A DNA stretch of 6,207 bases, taken from assembly GCA_025464025.1 (NCBI GenBank), contig JAODBP010000230.1, positions 1 through 6,207 on the forward strand, given 5' to 3'. This document shows, piece by piece, positions 1 through 5,168 of this stretch; position 1 is the first letter of the stretch, and each line of letters starts with the position of its first letter. The notes beneath the pieces are model-generated. The model had not been told where the DNA came from. It worked only from the letters and a program-made list of their open reading frames with translations, and ran no database searches. This DNA is from Actinomycetes bacterium. GTDB lineage: Bacteria; Actinomycetota; Acidimicrobiia; Acidimicrobiales; CADCSY01. A program made the position numbers and the translations under genes.

Positions 1-63
1 TGCATCGGCTTCCTCGTGGTCGCCCTGCTCGCCCTCAGCCAGGCCCGCCAGGACGAGGGGTGA
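1..63 (+). CDS. C-terminal end of a membrane protein (5' truncated by window)
   Basis: An open frame enters from the left edge and ends at TGA 61-63, giving 20 residues. The first 13 or so are strongly hydrophobic (CIGFLVVALLALS), followed by a charged tail (QARQDEG). This looks like a final transmembrane helix with a short polar C-terminus. The stop overlaps the GTG start of the next gene by four bases (GTGA), which suggests one transcript and translational coupling. The family cannot be told from 20 residues. Confidence 0.6.
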   Translation, partial: CIGFLVVALLALSQARQDEG

Positions 64-623
64 AGCGGGCGCTTCCGCTGCTGGCGGTGGTGGCGGCGGT
101 CGGGCTCGTCGTGCTGCTGGTGGGCAGCAGCGACCGGTCGAAGGCGCCGGGTCCTGCGCCCGCGCCCGACGTCACCACCTCGACGACGGCACGGCCGTCC
201 GTGCTCGTCCGTTGGGTGGTGCCCCGCGGCACCCGGGCGACGTCGGTCGTCGACCTCGAACGCCACCACCCGGTGCTTCAGGTCGCGCCGGCCGACCCAA
301 CAAGCAACACCAGAGCCGGTGTGTTCGACCAGGCCGACGTCGACGGGGTGGCACGAACGGCGCGGTTCAGCGTGTCGGTCCGCGTAGCGGGAGACGGTCG
401 GGTCGGTCTCTTCCTCCGGGCCCGCTCGTTCGAGGGTGCCATCCGCGACGCGGTGCCGGACCTCGCCGTGGTGATCACGCCGGACGCCGATTGGGTGCGG
501 GCCGGGCGGTGGCAGCGACTGACCGTCGAGCTCGCGCTTCCCAAGGGAACGGCGCGGCTCATCTACGGCGTGTCCTTCGACGGAGGAGGCTCGGTGCTGG
601 TCGACGAGGCTGACGATCTCTGA
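60..623 (+). CDS. Membrane-anchored or secreted protein with a carbohydrate-binding-like beta domain
   Basis: The 187-residue product has a short basic N-terminus (MKR) and a hydrophobic segment at about residues 4-22. A Pro/Ala/Thr-rich linker follows (about 25-48), then a domain of about 135 residues. There is no cysteine, so it is not a lipoprotein. The hydrophobic segment is either an uncleaved anchor or a signal peptide, and the bulk should lie outside the membrane. The C-terminal half alternates short beta-like strands and ends with WQRLTVELALPKG, then SFDGGGSVLVDEADDL. That order (Trp before a strand, Gly-rich turn, terminal D/E-rich strand) resembles CBM4/9-type jelly-roll domains, but the match is by eye only. 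The GTG start is supported by the GTGA overlap with the upstream gene and an AGGA at 50-53, six bases before it. A role with polysaccharide is a guess. Confidence 0.7.
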   Translation: MKRALPLLAVVAAVGLVVLLVGSSDRSKAPGPAPAPDVTTSTTARPSVLVRWVVPRGTRATSVVDLERHHPVLQVAPADPTSNTRAGVFDQADVDGVARTARFSVSVRVAGDGRVGLFLRARSFEGAIRDAVPDLAVVITPDADWVRAGRWQRLTVELALPKGTARLIYGVSFDGGGSVLVDEADDL

Positions 624-625
624 CC

Positions 626-631
626 TACGGT
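626..631 (+). promoter_or_regulatory. Possible -10 element for the SDR gene
   Basis: TACGGT fits the actinobacterial TANNNT -10 pattern. It lies just after the preceding stop codon and about 30 bases before the SDR start, which would allow a short leader containing the purine-rich ribosome-binding stretch at 651-659. No convincing -35 box is seen, so this is a weak call. The SDR gene may instead be read through from upstream. Confidence 0.25.
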
Positions 632-661
632 GACGCCCTGATCGAAGGACGAGGGGGAGAC

Positions 662-1453
662 GTGGCACAGGATCTGGCAGGGCGGACCGTGATCATCTCG
701 GGCGTGGGCGACGGCCTGGGTCGGGAGACGGCGCTGGTGGCGGCGCGCGAGGGCGCCAACGTGGTGCTCGGCGCCCGCACCGAGGCGACGCTCGAGGCGG
801 TGGCCAAGGAGGTCGAGGCGGCCGGGGCCAAGGCGGCCTACAAGCGCACCGACATCGCCAAGGAGGCCGACGGCCAGGCGCTCGTCGACCTGGCGGCGTC
901 GACGTTCGGGGGCGTCGACGCCCTCATCAACATCGCAGCCATGGACGCCGTGTTCGGCGGCCTCGGCACGGCGGGCGACTTCGCCGAGTGGAAGCAGCTC
1001 TTCGACGTGAACCTCTACGGGTCGATGCAGATCACCCGCAGCGCTCTCCCCGAGCTGGAGAAGACCGGCGGGTCGGTCGTGTTCGTGTCGTCCCAGACCC
1101 AGCACCACCCGCCGGCCAACGCCCTGCAGATGGCCTACGCCTCGTCGAAGGGCGCCATCACCGGGGCCATGCGCCACCTCATGCAGGAGGTCGGGCCGAA
1201 GGGCGTCAGGGTGAACGAGATCGCTCCCGGGTGGATGTGGGGCCCGCCCGTCGAGTGGTTCGTGAACAGCACGGCCGAGCAGCGCGGCGTCGACCCGTTG
1301 GTCGTGCTCGCCGAGCTGACCGCCAACATGCCGCTGCGCCGCATGGCCACCGACGGCGAGGTGGCCGAGGCCCTGTGCTTCTTCGCCTCGCCCCGCTCCG
1401 GCGGCATCACCGGCCAGACGCTGCTGATCAACGCCGGCGAGGTCGTCCACTAG
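662..1453 (+). CDS. SDR-family NAD(P)-dependent oxidoreductase
   Basis: The 263-residue product has the usual length of a classical short-chain dehydrogenase/reductase, a cytosolic Rossmann-fold enzyme acting on alcohol or carbonyl groups with NAD(P)H. The nucleotide-binding glycine motif is SGVGDGLGR (13-21), a variant of TGxxxGxG. D64 is at the adenine-binding position. The catalytic tetrad is visible as N117 (DVNLYG), S144 (VFVSSQ), Y159 and K163 (YASSK). A PG motif follows in VNEIAPGW, and GITGQTLLINAG near the C-terminus is typical. The usual NNAG is replaced by NIAA at 90-93. R39 at the end of the second strand region (GARTEATL) may favour NADP, but this is uncertain. GTG 662 is chosen because it gives the standard N-terminus (DLAGRTVIISG) and has GAGGGGGAG at 651-659 just upstream. 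The substrate cannot be inferred, and neighbours give no pathway hint. Confidence 0.93.
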   Translation: MAQDLAGRTVIISGVGDGLGRETALVAAREGANVVLGARTEATLEAVAKEVEAAGAKAAYKRTDIAKEADGQALVDLAASTFGGVDALINIAAMDAVFGGLGTAGDFAEWKQLFDVNLYGSMQITRSALPELEKTGGSVVFVSSQTQHHPPANALQMAYASSKGAITGAMRHLMQEVGPKGVRVNEIAPGWMWGPPVEWFVNSTAEQRGVDPLVVLAELTANMPLRRMATDGEVAEALCFFASPRSGGITGQTLLINAGEVVH

Positions 1454-1496
1454 CCGGCGTCGGGAGCGGGTGGGCCCCGGGAGCCCAGGCGGAGTC

Positions 1497-1525
1497 GAGC
1501 GAGCTCGCGAGCGAGACCATCAGCA
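1497..1525. repeat. GAGCGAGC/GCGAGCGAG element, copy A
   Basis: This lies in the 116-base gap between the convergent SDR and LPxTG genes. It has GAGCGAGC, then GCGAGCGAG, then CAGCA. The segment at 3915-3945 has the same blocks in the same order (20 of 29 aligned bases identical with one 2-base gap, aligned by hand). It may be a diverged copy of a dispersed intergenic element. The blocks are low in complexity, so chance similarity is possible. Confidence 0.3.
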
Positions 1526-1532
1526 CAGTCCC

Positions 1533-1564
1533 CGTGGTCCCCGGGCGGTTGCCCGGGGACCACG
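1533..1564. terminator. Strong hairpin between convergent genes, probable bidirectional terminator
   Basis: The arms CGTGGTCCCCGGGC (1533-1546) and GCCCGGGGACCACG (1551-1564) are perfectly complementary over 14 bp and enclose a GGTT loop. The hairpin begins five bases after the LPxTG gene's stop (read on the minus strand) and lies 79 bases after the SDR stop. Position and stability point to transcription termination for both genes. No U-tract follows on either strand, which is common for terminator hairpins in high-GC actinobacteria. A weaker 5-bp hairpin (TGGGC/GCCCA, 1471-1487) lies nearer the SDR stop. Confidence 0.75.
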
Positions 1565-1569
1565 AAACC

Positions 1570-2355
1570 TCAGGCTGCGTGCTGCCTGCGGCGACTGGCG
1601 GCCACGAGCGCTCCGCCGGCGGCCACGAGGCCGAGGGCAGCAGCGGCGAGGGGCACGGTGCTGGAGCCGGTGCGGGGGAGCTGCCCGGCGCTCGACTCGG
1701 GTGCCGTCTCCTCGGTCCCGAGGACGCCGCCGCCGGGACCACCGGCGGCGCCGTTGCCCGACTCCGGTGTCGTGACGGGGACGGTGGTGGTCGTGGTGGG
1801 CGGCGCGGCCGTGGTGGGCGGTGCCGTCGAGGTGTTCGTCACCGAGGCGAGGCCAGCATCGGCCTGGAAGGTGCCGGCGGCGGCGCACTCGCTGATCCAG
1901 AAGACCTTGTGCTTCACGTCGGCGCCCTTGGCTCCGTCGACGTGGACGGTGAGCTTCACGTGGTAGCCCTGCTTCGGGTGGGGCGTGCGGCTGGCGAGGG
2001 CCTTGCTGAGGTCGTACTGGGCTCGGTGGTCGAGCTGGTTGCCACCGGTGCGCTCGGCGACGGTGAAGTGCTGGGTGTCCTCGAGCAGCATGCCGCCGTC
2101 GGTCGGCGCCTGGGCCTCGAACTCGAGGGTGGCGGTCCGGTCGCCGGCGTCGTAGCCGAAGAACTCCACGGTGAACTGGCAGCCGGGGTGCGGCTTGTTG
2201 TCGTTGCCGTCCTCGGCCGGCACGCCATCGATCTTGATGGTGCCGTTGTTGCCCGGCGGGGCGTTGCCGTCGGCGTGGGCGACGCCGCTGCCGAAGGCCA
2301 GGGCGCCGAGCGCCAGGAGGGGCAGGATCAGGAACTTCGTGCGAGCTTCAGCCAT
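1570..2355 (-). CDS. LPxTG-anchored cell-surface protein with conserved extracellular domain
   Basis: The 261-residue product has a full sortase-substrate layout. A signal peptide covers residues 1-28, with hydrophobic core FLILPLLALGALAFGSG and likely cleavage after AHA. An extracellular domain spans about 36-165, followed by a Thr/Pro-rich stalk (about 175-197) and a Gly-rich segment. The anchor is LPRTG (226-230), a hydrophobic helix (about 233-253) and a basic tail (RRRQH). The domain begins NNGTIKIDG, has PHPGCQFTVEFFGYDAG in the middle, and ends KHKVFWISEC. As far as I can recall this pattern recurs in actinobacterial cell-wall proteins of unknown function. The only two cysteines after the signal peptide, C59 and C157, bracket the domain and could form a disulfide. 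The frame stays open to an ATG at 2409, but that start would put 18 polar residues before the signal peptide, so ATG 2353-2355 is preferred. No clear Shine-Dalgarno precedes it. Molecular function is unknown. Confidence 0.88.
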   Translation of the reverse strand: MAEARTKFLILPLLALGALAFGSGVAHADGNAPPGNNGTIKIDGVPAEDGNDNKPHPGCQFTVEFFGYDAGDRTATLEFEAQAPTDGGMLLEDTQHFTVAERTGGNQLDHRAQYDLSKALASRTPHPKQGYHVKLTVHVDGAKGADVKHKVFWISECAAAGTFQADAGLASVTNTSTAPPTTAAPPTTTTTVPVTTPESGNGAAGGPGGGVLGTEETAPESSAGQLPRTGSSTVPLAAAALGLVAAGGALVAASRRRQHAA

Positions 2356-2367
2356 GGGCGGCCTATG

Positions 2368-2382
2368 CCCACGAAACGTGGG
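2368..2382. repeat. Short perfect inverted repeat in divergent promoter region
   Basis: CCCACG-AAA-CGTGGG is a perfect 6-bp inverted repeat with a 3-base spacer, 13 bases upstream of the LPxTG gene's start and about 90 bases upstream of trpC. It could be a regulator's operator or a hairpin in the 5' leader of the LPxTG mRNA. It matches no actinobacterial operator that I recognise. Confidence 0.4.
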
Positions 2383-2456
2383 GTTTGCACCTACGGAGCG
2401 TGCGGGCACGCTTCGCGCTTCGGGGGAACGACGTCAGCCCTCCCGGGGGTGCCCGG

Positions 2457-2462
2457 TAGGCT
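2457..2462 (+). promoter_or_regulatory. Probable -10 of the trp operon promoter (near-leaderless)
   Basis: TAGGCT fits the TANNNT -10 pattern and ends nine bases before the trpC ATG. Transcription would then start within a few bases of the start codon, or at it. This agrees with the lack of any Shine-Dalgarno sequence before trpC. The -35 is poor (GTCAGC at 2433-2438 with an 18-base spacer is the best I see). The region has no leader peptide with Trp codons, no attenuator hairpin and no T-box, so classical trp attenuation is not supported. Confidence 0.5.
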
Positions 2463-2471
2463 CCGCGGTCC

Positions 2472-3242
2472 ATGGCGAAGTACCTCGACGGGATCGTCGC
2501 GGCCCACCGGGCCGCTGCCGCGCTGGACGGGCGTTCCCTCGACGACCTGGTCGGGCAGGTCGCTGCACGTCCTCCCACCAGGGGTTTTGCCGCGGCCCTG
2601 CGGGGTGGGCCGCTCGCCGTGATCAGCGAGATCAAGCGCCGCTCGCCCTCGAAGGGCGACCTGTTCCCCGACCTCGTGCCCGCTGACCTGGCTGCCACCT
2701 ACGAGGCCGGCGGGGCGTCGTGCCTGTCGGTGCTCACCGACGCCGAGTTCTTCGGCGGCTCGGTCGCCGACCTCCAGGCCGCCCGCACGGCGTGCTCGCT
2801 GCCGGTCCTCCGCAAGGACTTCACCGTCGACGCCCGTGACGTCGTCGACGCCCGCCTGATGGGGGCCGACGCCGTCCTGCTGATCGTCGCCGCCCTCTCC
2901 GACGACGAGCTGCGCTCGTTCCACGAGCTGGCCACCGAGGTCGGGCTCGACGCCCTGGTCGAGGTGCACGACGCCGTTGAGCTCGACCGGGCCATCGCAG
3001 CCGGCGCCACGCTCATCGGCGTCAACCAGCGCGACCTCGCCACGTTCACCGTCGACCGCGACCTGGCCGCCAAGCTCCGCCCGTCGATGCCGGAGGGCGC
3101 CGTCACCGTGGCCGAGTCGGGTGTCCGCGACCGGGCCGACGCCGAGGGCCTGGCCGCCGCCGGCTACGACGCCATCCTCGTCGGCGAATCGCTCGTCACC
3201 AGCGCCGATCCGCGCGCTGCCCTGGCCGAGCTGCGGGTCTGA
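2472..3242 (+). CDS. trpC: Indole-3-glycerol phosphate synthase
   Basis: This cytosolic TIM-barrel enzyme closes the indole ring, converting CdRP to indole-3-glycerol phosphate with loss of CO2 and water. At 256 residues it is of normal length for a monofunctional TrpC. Visible active-site motifs in order are ISEIKRRSPSKG (E53, K55, S58-P59-S60), LRKDF with catalytic K115, ALVEVHD with E164, IGVNQRDL with N185 and R187, and AESGV (E215-S216-G217). The C-terminal YDAILVGESLV is the phosphate-binding segment. Position 188 is Asp where many homologues have Asn (NxRNL). It is the first gene of a trpC-F-B-A operon, and its TGA overlaps the trpF ATG by one base (TGATG). The start is fixed by the near-leaderless promoter just upstream and by a family-typical N-terminus. 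Confidence 0.97.
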   Translation: MAKYLDGIVAAHRAAAALDGRSLDDLVGQVAARPPTRGFAAALRGGPLAVISEIKRRSPSKGDLFPDLVPADLAATYEAGGASCLSVLTDAEFFGGSVADLQAARTACSLPVLRKDFTVDARDVVDARLMGADAVLLIVAALSDDELRSFHELATEVGLDALVEVHDAVELDRAIAAGATLIGVNQRDLATFTVDRDLAAKLRPSMPEGAVTVAESGVRDRADAEGLAAAGYDAILVGESLVTSADPRAALAELRV

Positions 3243-3916
3243 TGTTCGTCAAGGTCTGCGGCACCACCAGCGAGGAGGACGCCCTCCTGGCCGTGGCCAT
3301 GGGGGCCGACGCGGTGGGCTTCATCTTCGCCCCGTCGCCCCGGCAGGTGGCGCCCCGGCTGGTGAACGACATCGTGCGACGGCTCCCGCCCGAGATCATG
3401 ACCGTGGGCGTGTTCCGGGACGAGGCGCCCGAGCGGGTCATCGAGATCGTGCAGAAGACCGGGCTGCGCGCCGCCCAGCTCCACGGCCACGAGTCGCCGG
3501 AGCAGACGGCGCTGGTGCAGGCCAAGGTGCCGATCGTGTTCAAGGTGTTCGCCGCCGGCGACATCGCCGTGCGCCAGGCCCGCCAGTACCGGTCCGCCGC
3601 CGTGATGATCGACAGTCCGGGCGGGGGCTCGGGGATGGTGTTCGACTGGTCGCTGGCCGAGGACGTGCCCGGCGGGCTCAAGCTGATCCTGGCCGGTGGG
3701 CTCGGACCCGACAACGTGGCCGACGCCATCCACACGGTCCACCCGTGGGGCGTCGACGCCTGTTCGGGGTTGGAGGCCTCGCCCGGCAGGAAGGACCCGC
3801 GGAAGCTGCGGGCCTTCATCGCCAACGCCAAGGAGGCGGGCGGCGACGACGATGACGACGATGCACCGCTGCCCGACGGGCCGGTGCCCTTCGACTGGAT
3901 GGAGCACGGCGGGTGA
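3242..3916 (+). CDS. trpF: Phosphoribosylanthranilate isomerase with acidic C-terminal tail
   Basis: TrpF catalyses the Amadori rearrangement of phosphoribosylanthranilate to CdRP, the step just before TrpC. The product starts FVKVCGTT with the general base C6. The general acid D124 lies in MIDSPGGGSG. Other family marks are GFIFAPSPRQV, AAQLHGHE (77-84), LILAGGLGPDNV and GVDACSGLEASPGRKD (170-185). The core ends near residue 198. A tail of about 26 residues follows, with six consecutive aspartates (202-207) and then [16 protein letters not shown], making 224 residues against about 200-210 for usual TrpF. The start overlaps the trpC stop (TGATG) and has no Shine-Dalgarno, which indicates translational coupling. 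Its presence is notable because Streptomyces and Mycobacterium lack trpF and use the dual-function HisA-type enzyme PriA. Confidence 0.96.
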   Translation: MFVKVCGTTSEEDALLAVAMGADAVGFIFAPSPRQVAPRLVNDIVRRLPPEIMTVGVFRDEAPERVIEIVQKTGLRAAQLHGHESPEQTALVQAKVPIVFKVFAAGDIAVRQARQYRSAAVMIDSPGGGSGMVFDWSLAEDVPGGLKLILAGGLGPDNVADAIHTVHPWGVDACSGLEASPGRKDPRKLRAFIANAKEAGGDDDDDDAPLPDGPVPFDWMEHGG

Positions 3917-3999
3917 ACGAGCGCCAGCGAGTGAACAAGACAGCATGCTTTGGGCCGCAGGCCGCACAGGACCTTGAGCGGACGGAGCAGACCGGATGA
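3913..3999 (+). CDS. Possible 28-codon small ORF bridging trpF and trpB
   Basis: A frame starts at GTG 3913-3915, overlapping the trpF TGA (GTGA). It runs 28 codons and ends at TGA 3997-3999, overlapping the trpB ATG (ATGA). It fills the only gap in the operon with four-base overlaps on both sides. A GGAG at 3901-3904 lies eight bases before the GTG, the same spacing as the GGAG before trpB. GC by codon position counted by hand is about 71, 46 and 75 percent, the shape expected of a coding frame in high-GC DNA, though third-position GC looks lower than in the neighbours. The peptide begins [14 protein letters not shown] and ends DLERTEQTG. It is polar, with one Cys, no membrane segment and no family I recognise. 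It could be a real peptide, a coupling leader for trpB, or a repeat-derived frame open by chance. Confidence 0.4.
   Translation: MNERQRVNKTACFGPQAAQDLERTEQTG
3915..3945. repeat. GAACGAGC/GCGAGTGAA element, copy B
   Basis: This segment begins in the trpF stop codon and occupies the first part of the trpF-trpB junction. It shares block order with copy A at 1497-1525: GARCGAGC, a short spacer, GCGAGYGAR, five variable bases, then CAGCA. Both copies sit just after a gene. If the element recurs in the genome, it would account for the small ORF here as repeat sequence. Confidence 0.3.
3984..3987 (+). promoter_or_regulatory. Shine-Dalgarno GGAG of trpB
   Basis: GGAG ends eight bases before ATG 3996 and supports that start for trpB. 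An in-frame ATG at 4011 has no comparable site. Confidence 0.6.
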
Positions 4000-5168
4000 C
4001 TTCGCGACCCATGGGGACCCCCGGGGCCGACGGCCGGTTCGGTGAGTTCGGCGGGCGCTTCGTGCCCGAGGCGCTCATGCCGGCCTGCCTCGAGCTGGAG
4101 GCGGCGTTCACCGCGGCGTGGGCCGACCCCGGGTTCCGCGGGGAGTACGAGGGCCTGCTGCGCACCTACGCCAACCGCCCGTCGCCGCTCATGGAGGCCA
4201 AGAACCTCTCCGAGCGGCTCGGCGTGCGCGTCCTCCTCAAGCGGGAGGAGATGAACCACACCGGCTCGCACAAGATCAACAACGTGCTGGGCCAGGCCCT
4301 CCTCACCCGGCACATGGGCAAGAAGCGCTTCATCGCCGAGACGGGCGCCGGCCAGCACGGCGTGGCCTCGGCGACCGCCGCGGCGTTCTTCGGCCTCGAC
4401 TGCGTGGTGTTCATGGGTGAGGTCGACACCCACCGCCAGGAGCTCAACGTGTTCCGCATGGAGCTGCTGGGCGCCGAGGTCATCCCCGTCACCTCCGGCA
4501 GCCGCACGTTGAAGGACGCGGTGAACGAGGCCCTGCGCGACTGGGTGTCGACGGTGGAGACCACCCACTACTGCATCGGTTCGGTGATGGGCCCCCACCC
4601 CTACCCGTGGATGGTCCGGGAGTTCCAGCGGGTGATCGGCGACGAGTCCCGGGCGCAGTGCCAGGAGCTGATCGGTGGCGTGCCGGACTACGTCGTGGCG
4701 TGCGTGGGCGGGGGGTCGAACGCGGCGGGCATCTTCGCCGGCTTCGACGACACCGACGCCAAGCTCGTCGGCGTGCAGCCCGAGGGCGGTGCGGCGATCG
4801 GCAAGGGCACGCCCGGTGTGGTCCACGGCCACCGCTCGATGCTGCTCCAGGACGAGTTCGGCCAGGTGCTGGAAGCCGAGTCGATCTCGGCCGGGCTCGA
4901 CTACCCGGGCGTCGGCCCCGAGCACTCGCACCTGTTCTCCATCGGGCGGGCGACCTACCCGTGGGTCAACGACGCCGAGGTGCTCGAGGCGTTCAAGCTC
5001 CTCAGCCGGTGCGAGGGGATCATCCCGGCGCTCGAGTCGGCCCACGCCATCGCCTGGGTCGCCCGCGAGGCCGGCAAGGAGATCCCCGAGGGGTCGACGG
5101 TGCTGCTCAACCTCTCCGGCCGCGGCGACAAGGACGTGGCCCAGGTGCGGGAGATCCTGGCGAAGTGA
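3996..5168 (+). CDS. trpB: Tryptophan synthase beta chain
   Basis: TrpB is the PLP enzyme that joins indole, channelled from TrpA, to serine, giving tryptophan in an alpha2-beta2 complex. The product is 390 residues, close to the usual 390-410 of the TrpB1 type. It opens with [17 protein letters not shown], typical of Trp[10 protein letters not shown] holds the Schiff-base lysine K93. AETGAGQHG (114-122) carries catalytic E115 and the substrate-carboxylate loop. [13 protein letters not shown] (199-211) is a TrpB signature. GGGSN (238-242) binds the PLP phosphate, and S374 in NLSGRGDKD faces the pyridine nitrogen. No key residue is missing. ATG 3996 has a GGAG eight bases upstream. The stop overlaps the trpA start as GTGA, which would help give equal alpha and beta subunit synthesis. 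Confidence 0.98.
   Translation: MTSRPMGTPGADGRFGEFGGRFVPEALMPACLELEAAFTAAWADPGFRGEYEGLLRTYANRPSPLMEAKNLSERLGVRVLLKREEMNHTGSHKINNVLGQALLTRHMGKKRFIAETGAGQHGVASATAAAFFGLDCVVFMGEVDTHRQELNVFRMELLGAEVIPVTSGSRTLKDAVNEALRDWVSTVETTHYCIGSVMGPHPYPWMVREFQRVIGDESRAQCQELIGGVPDYVVACVGGGSNAAGIFAGFDDTDAKLVGVQPEGGAAIGKGTPGVVHGHRSMLLQDEFGQVLEAESISAGLDYPGVGPEHSHLFSIGRATYPWVNDAEVLEAFKLLSRCEGIIPALESAHAIAWVAREAGKEIPEGSTVLLNLSGRGDKDVAQVREILAK

Noticed and set aside
563..1450. Long minus-strand open frame opposite the SDR gene
   Set aside because: It mirrors the SDR gene, has His/Gly/Arg-rich low-complexity content typical of antisense frames in high-GC DNA, and shows no family motif.
1560..2377. CCACGAAAC occurring at 1560-1568 and 2369-2377, flanking the LPxTG gene, as possible insertion-site repeats
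   Set aside because: A nine-base match within 800 bases of GC-biased DNA is weak, both copies are parts of separate hairpins, and there is no transposase or terminal inverted repeat.
2356..2409. Upstream ATG at 2409 as start of the LPxTG protein
   Set aside because: It adds 18 residues before a complete signal peptide and would include the inverted repeat in the coding region. ATG 2355 fits better.
988..2622. Long plus-strand frame of 544 codons crossing the SDR gene, the LPxTG gene and the start of trpC
   Set aside because: It runs out of frame through three supported genes and across the hairpin, and its translation is Arg/Gly-rich with no recognisable domain.
3950..3963. GGCC-GCA-GGCC hairpin in the trpF-trpB junction as a terminator or attenuator
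   Set aside because: The stem is only 4 bp with a 3-base loop and no U-tract, and termination inside a coupled biosynthetic operon is unlikely.
3816..5045. 409-codon minus-strand frame opposite trpF end and trpB
   Set aside because: It is the antisense shadow of trpB, which has full catalytic motifs. The translation is Arg/His/Leu-rich with no family features.
4607..5164. Upstream extension of the trpA frame into trpB, as a possible fusion
   Set aside because: The frame is open back to 4607, but the added translation is Arg/Gly-rich shadow of trpB. GTG 5165 gives the normal TrpA N-terminus.
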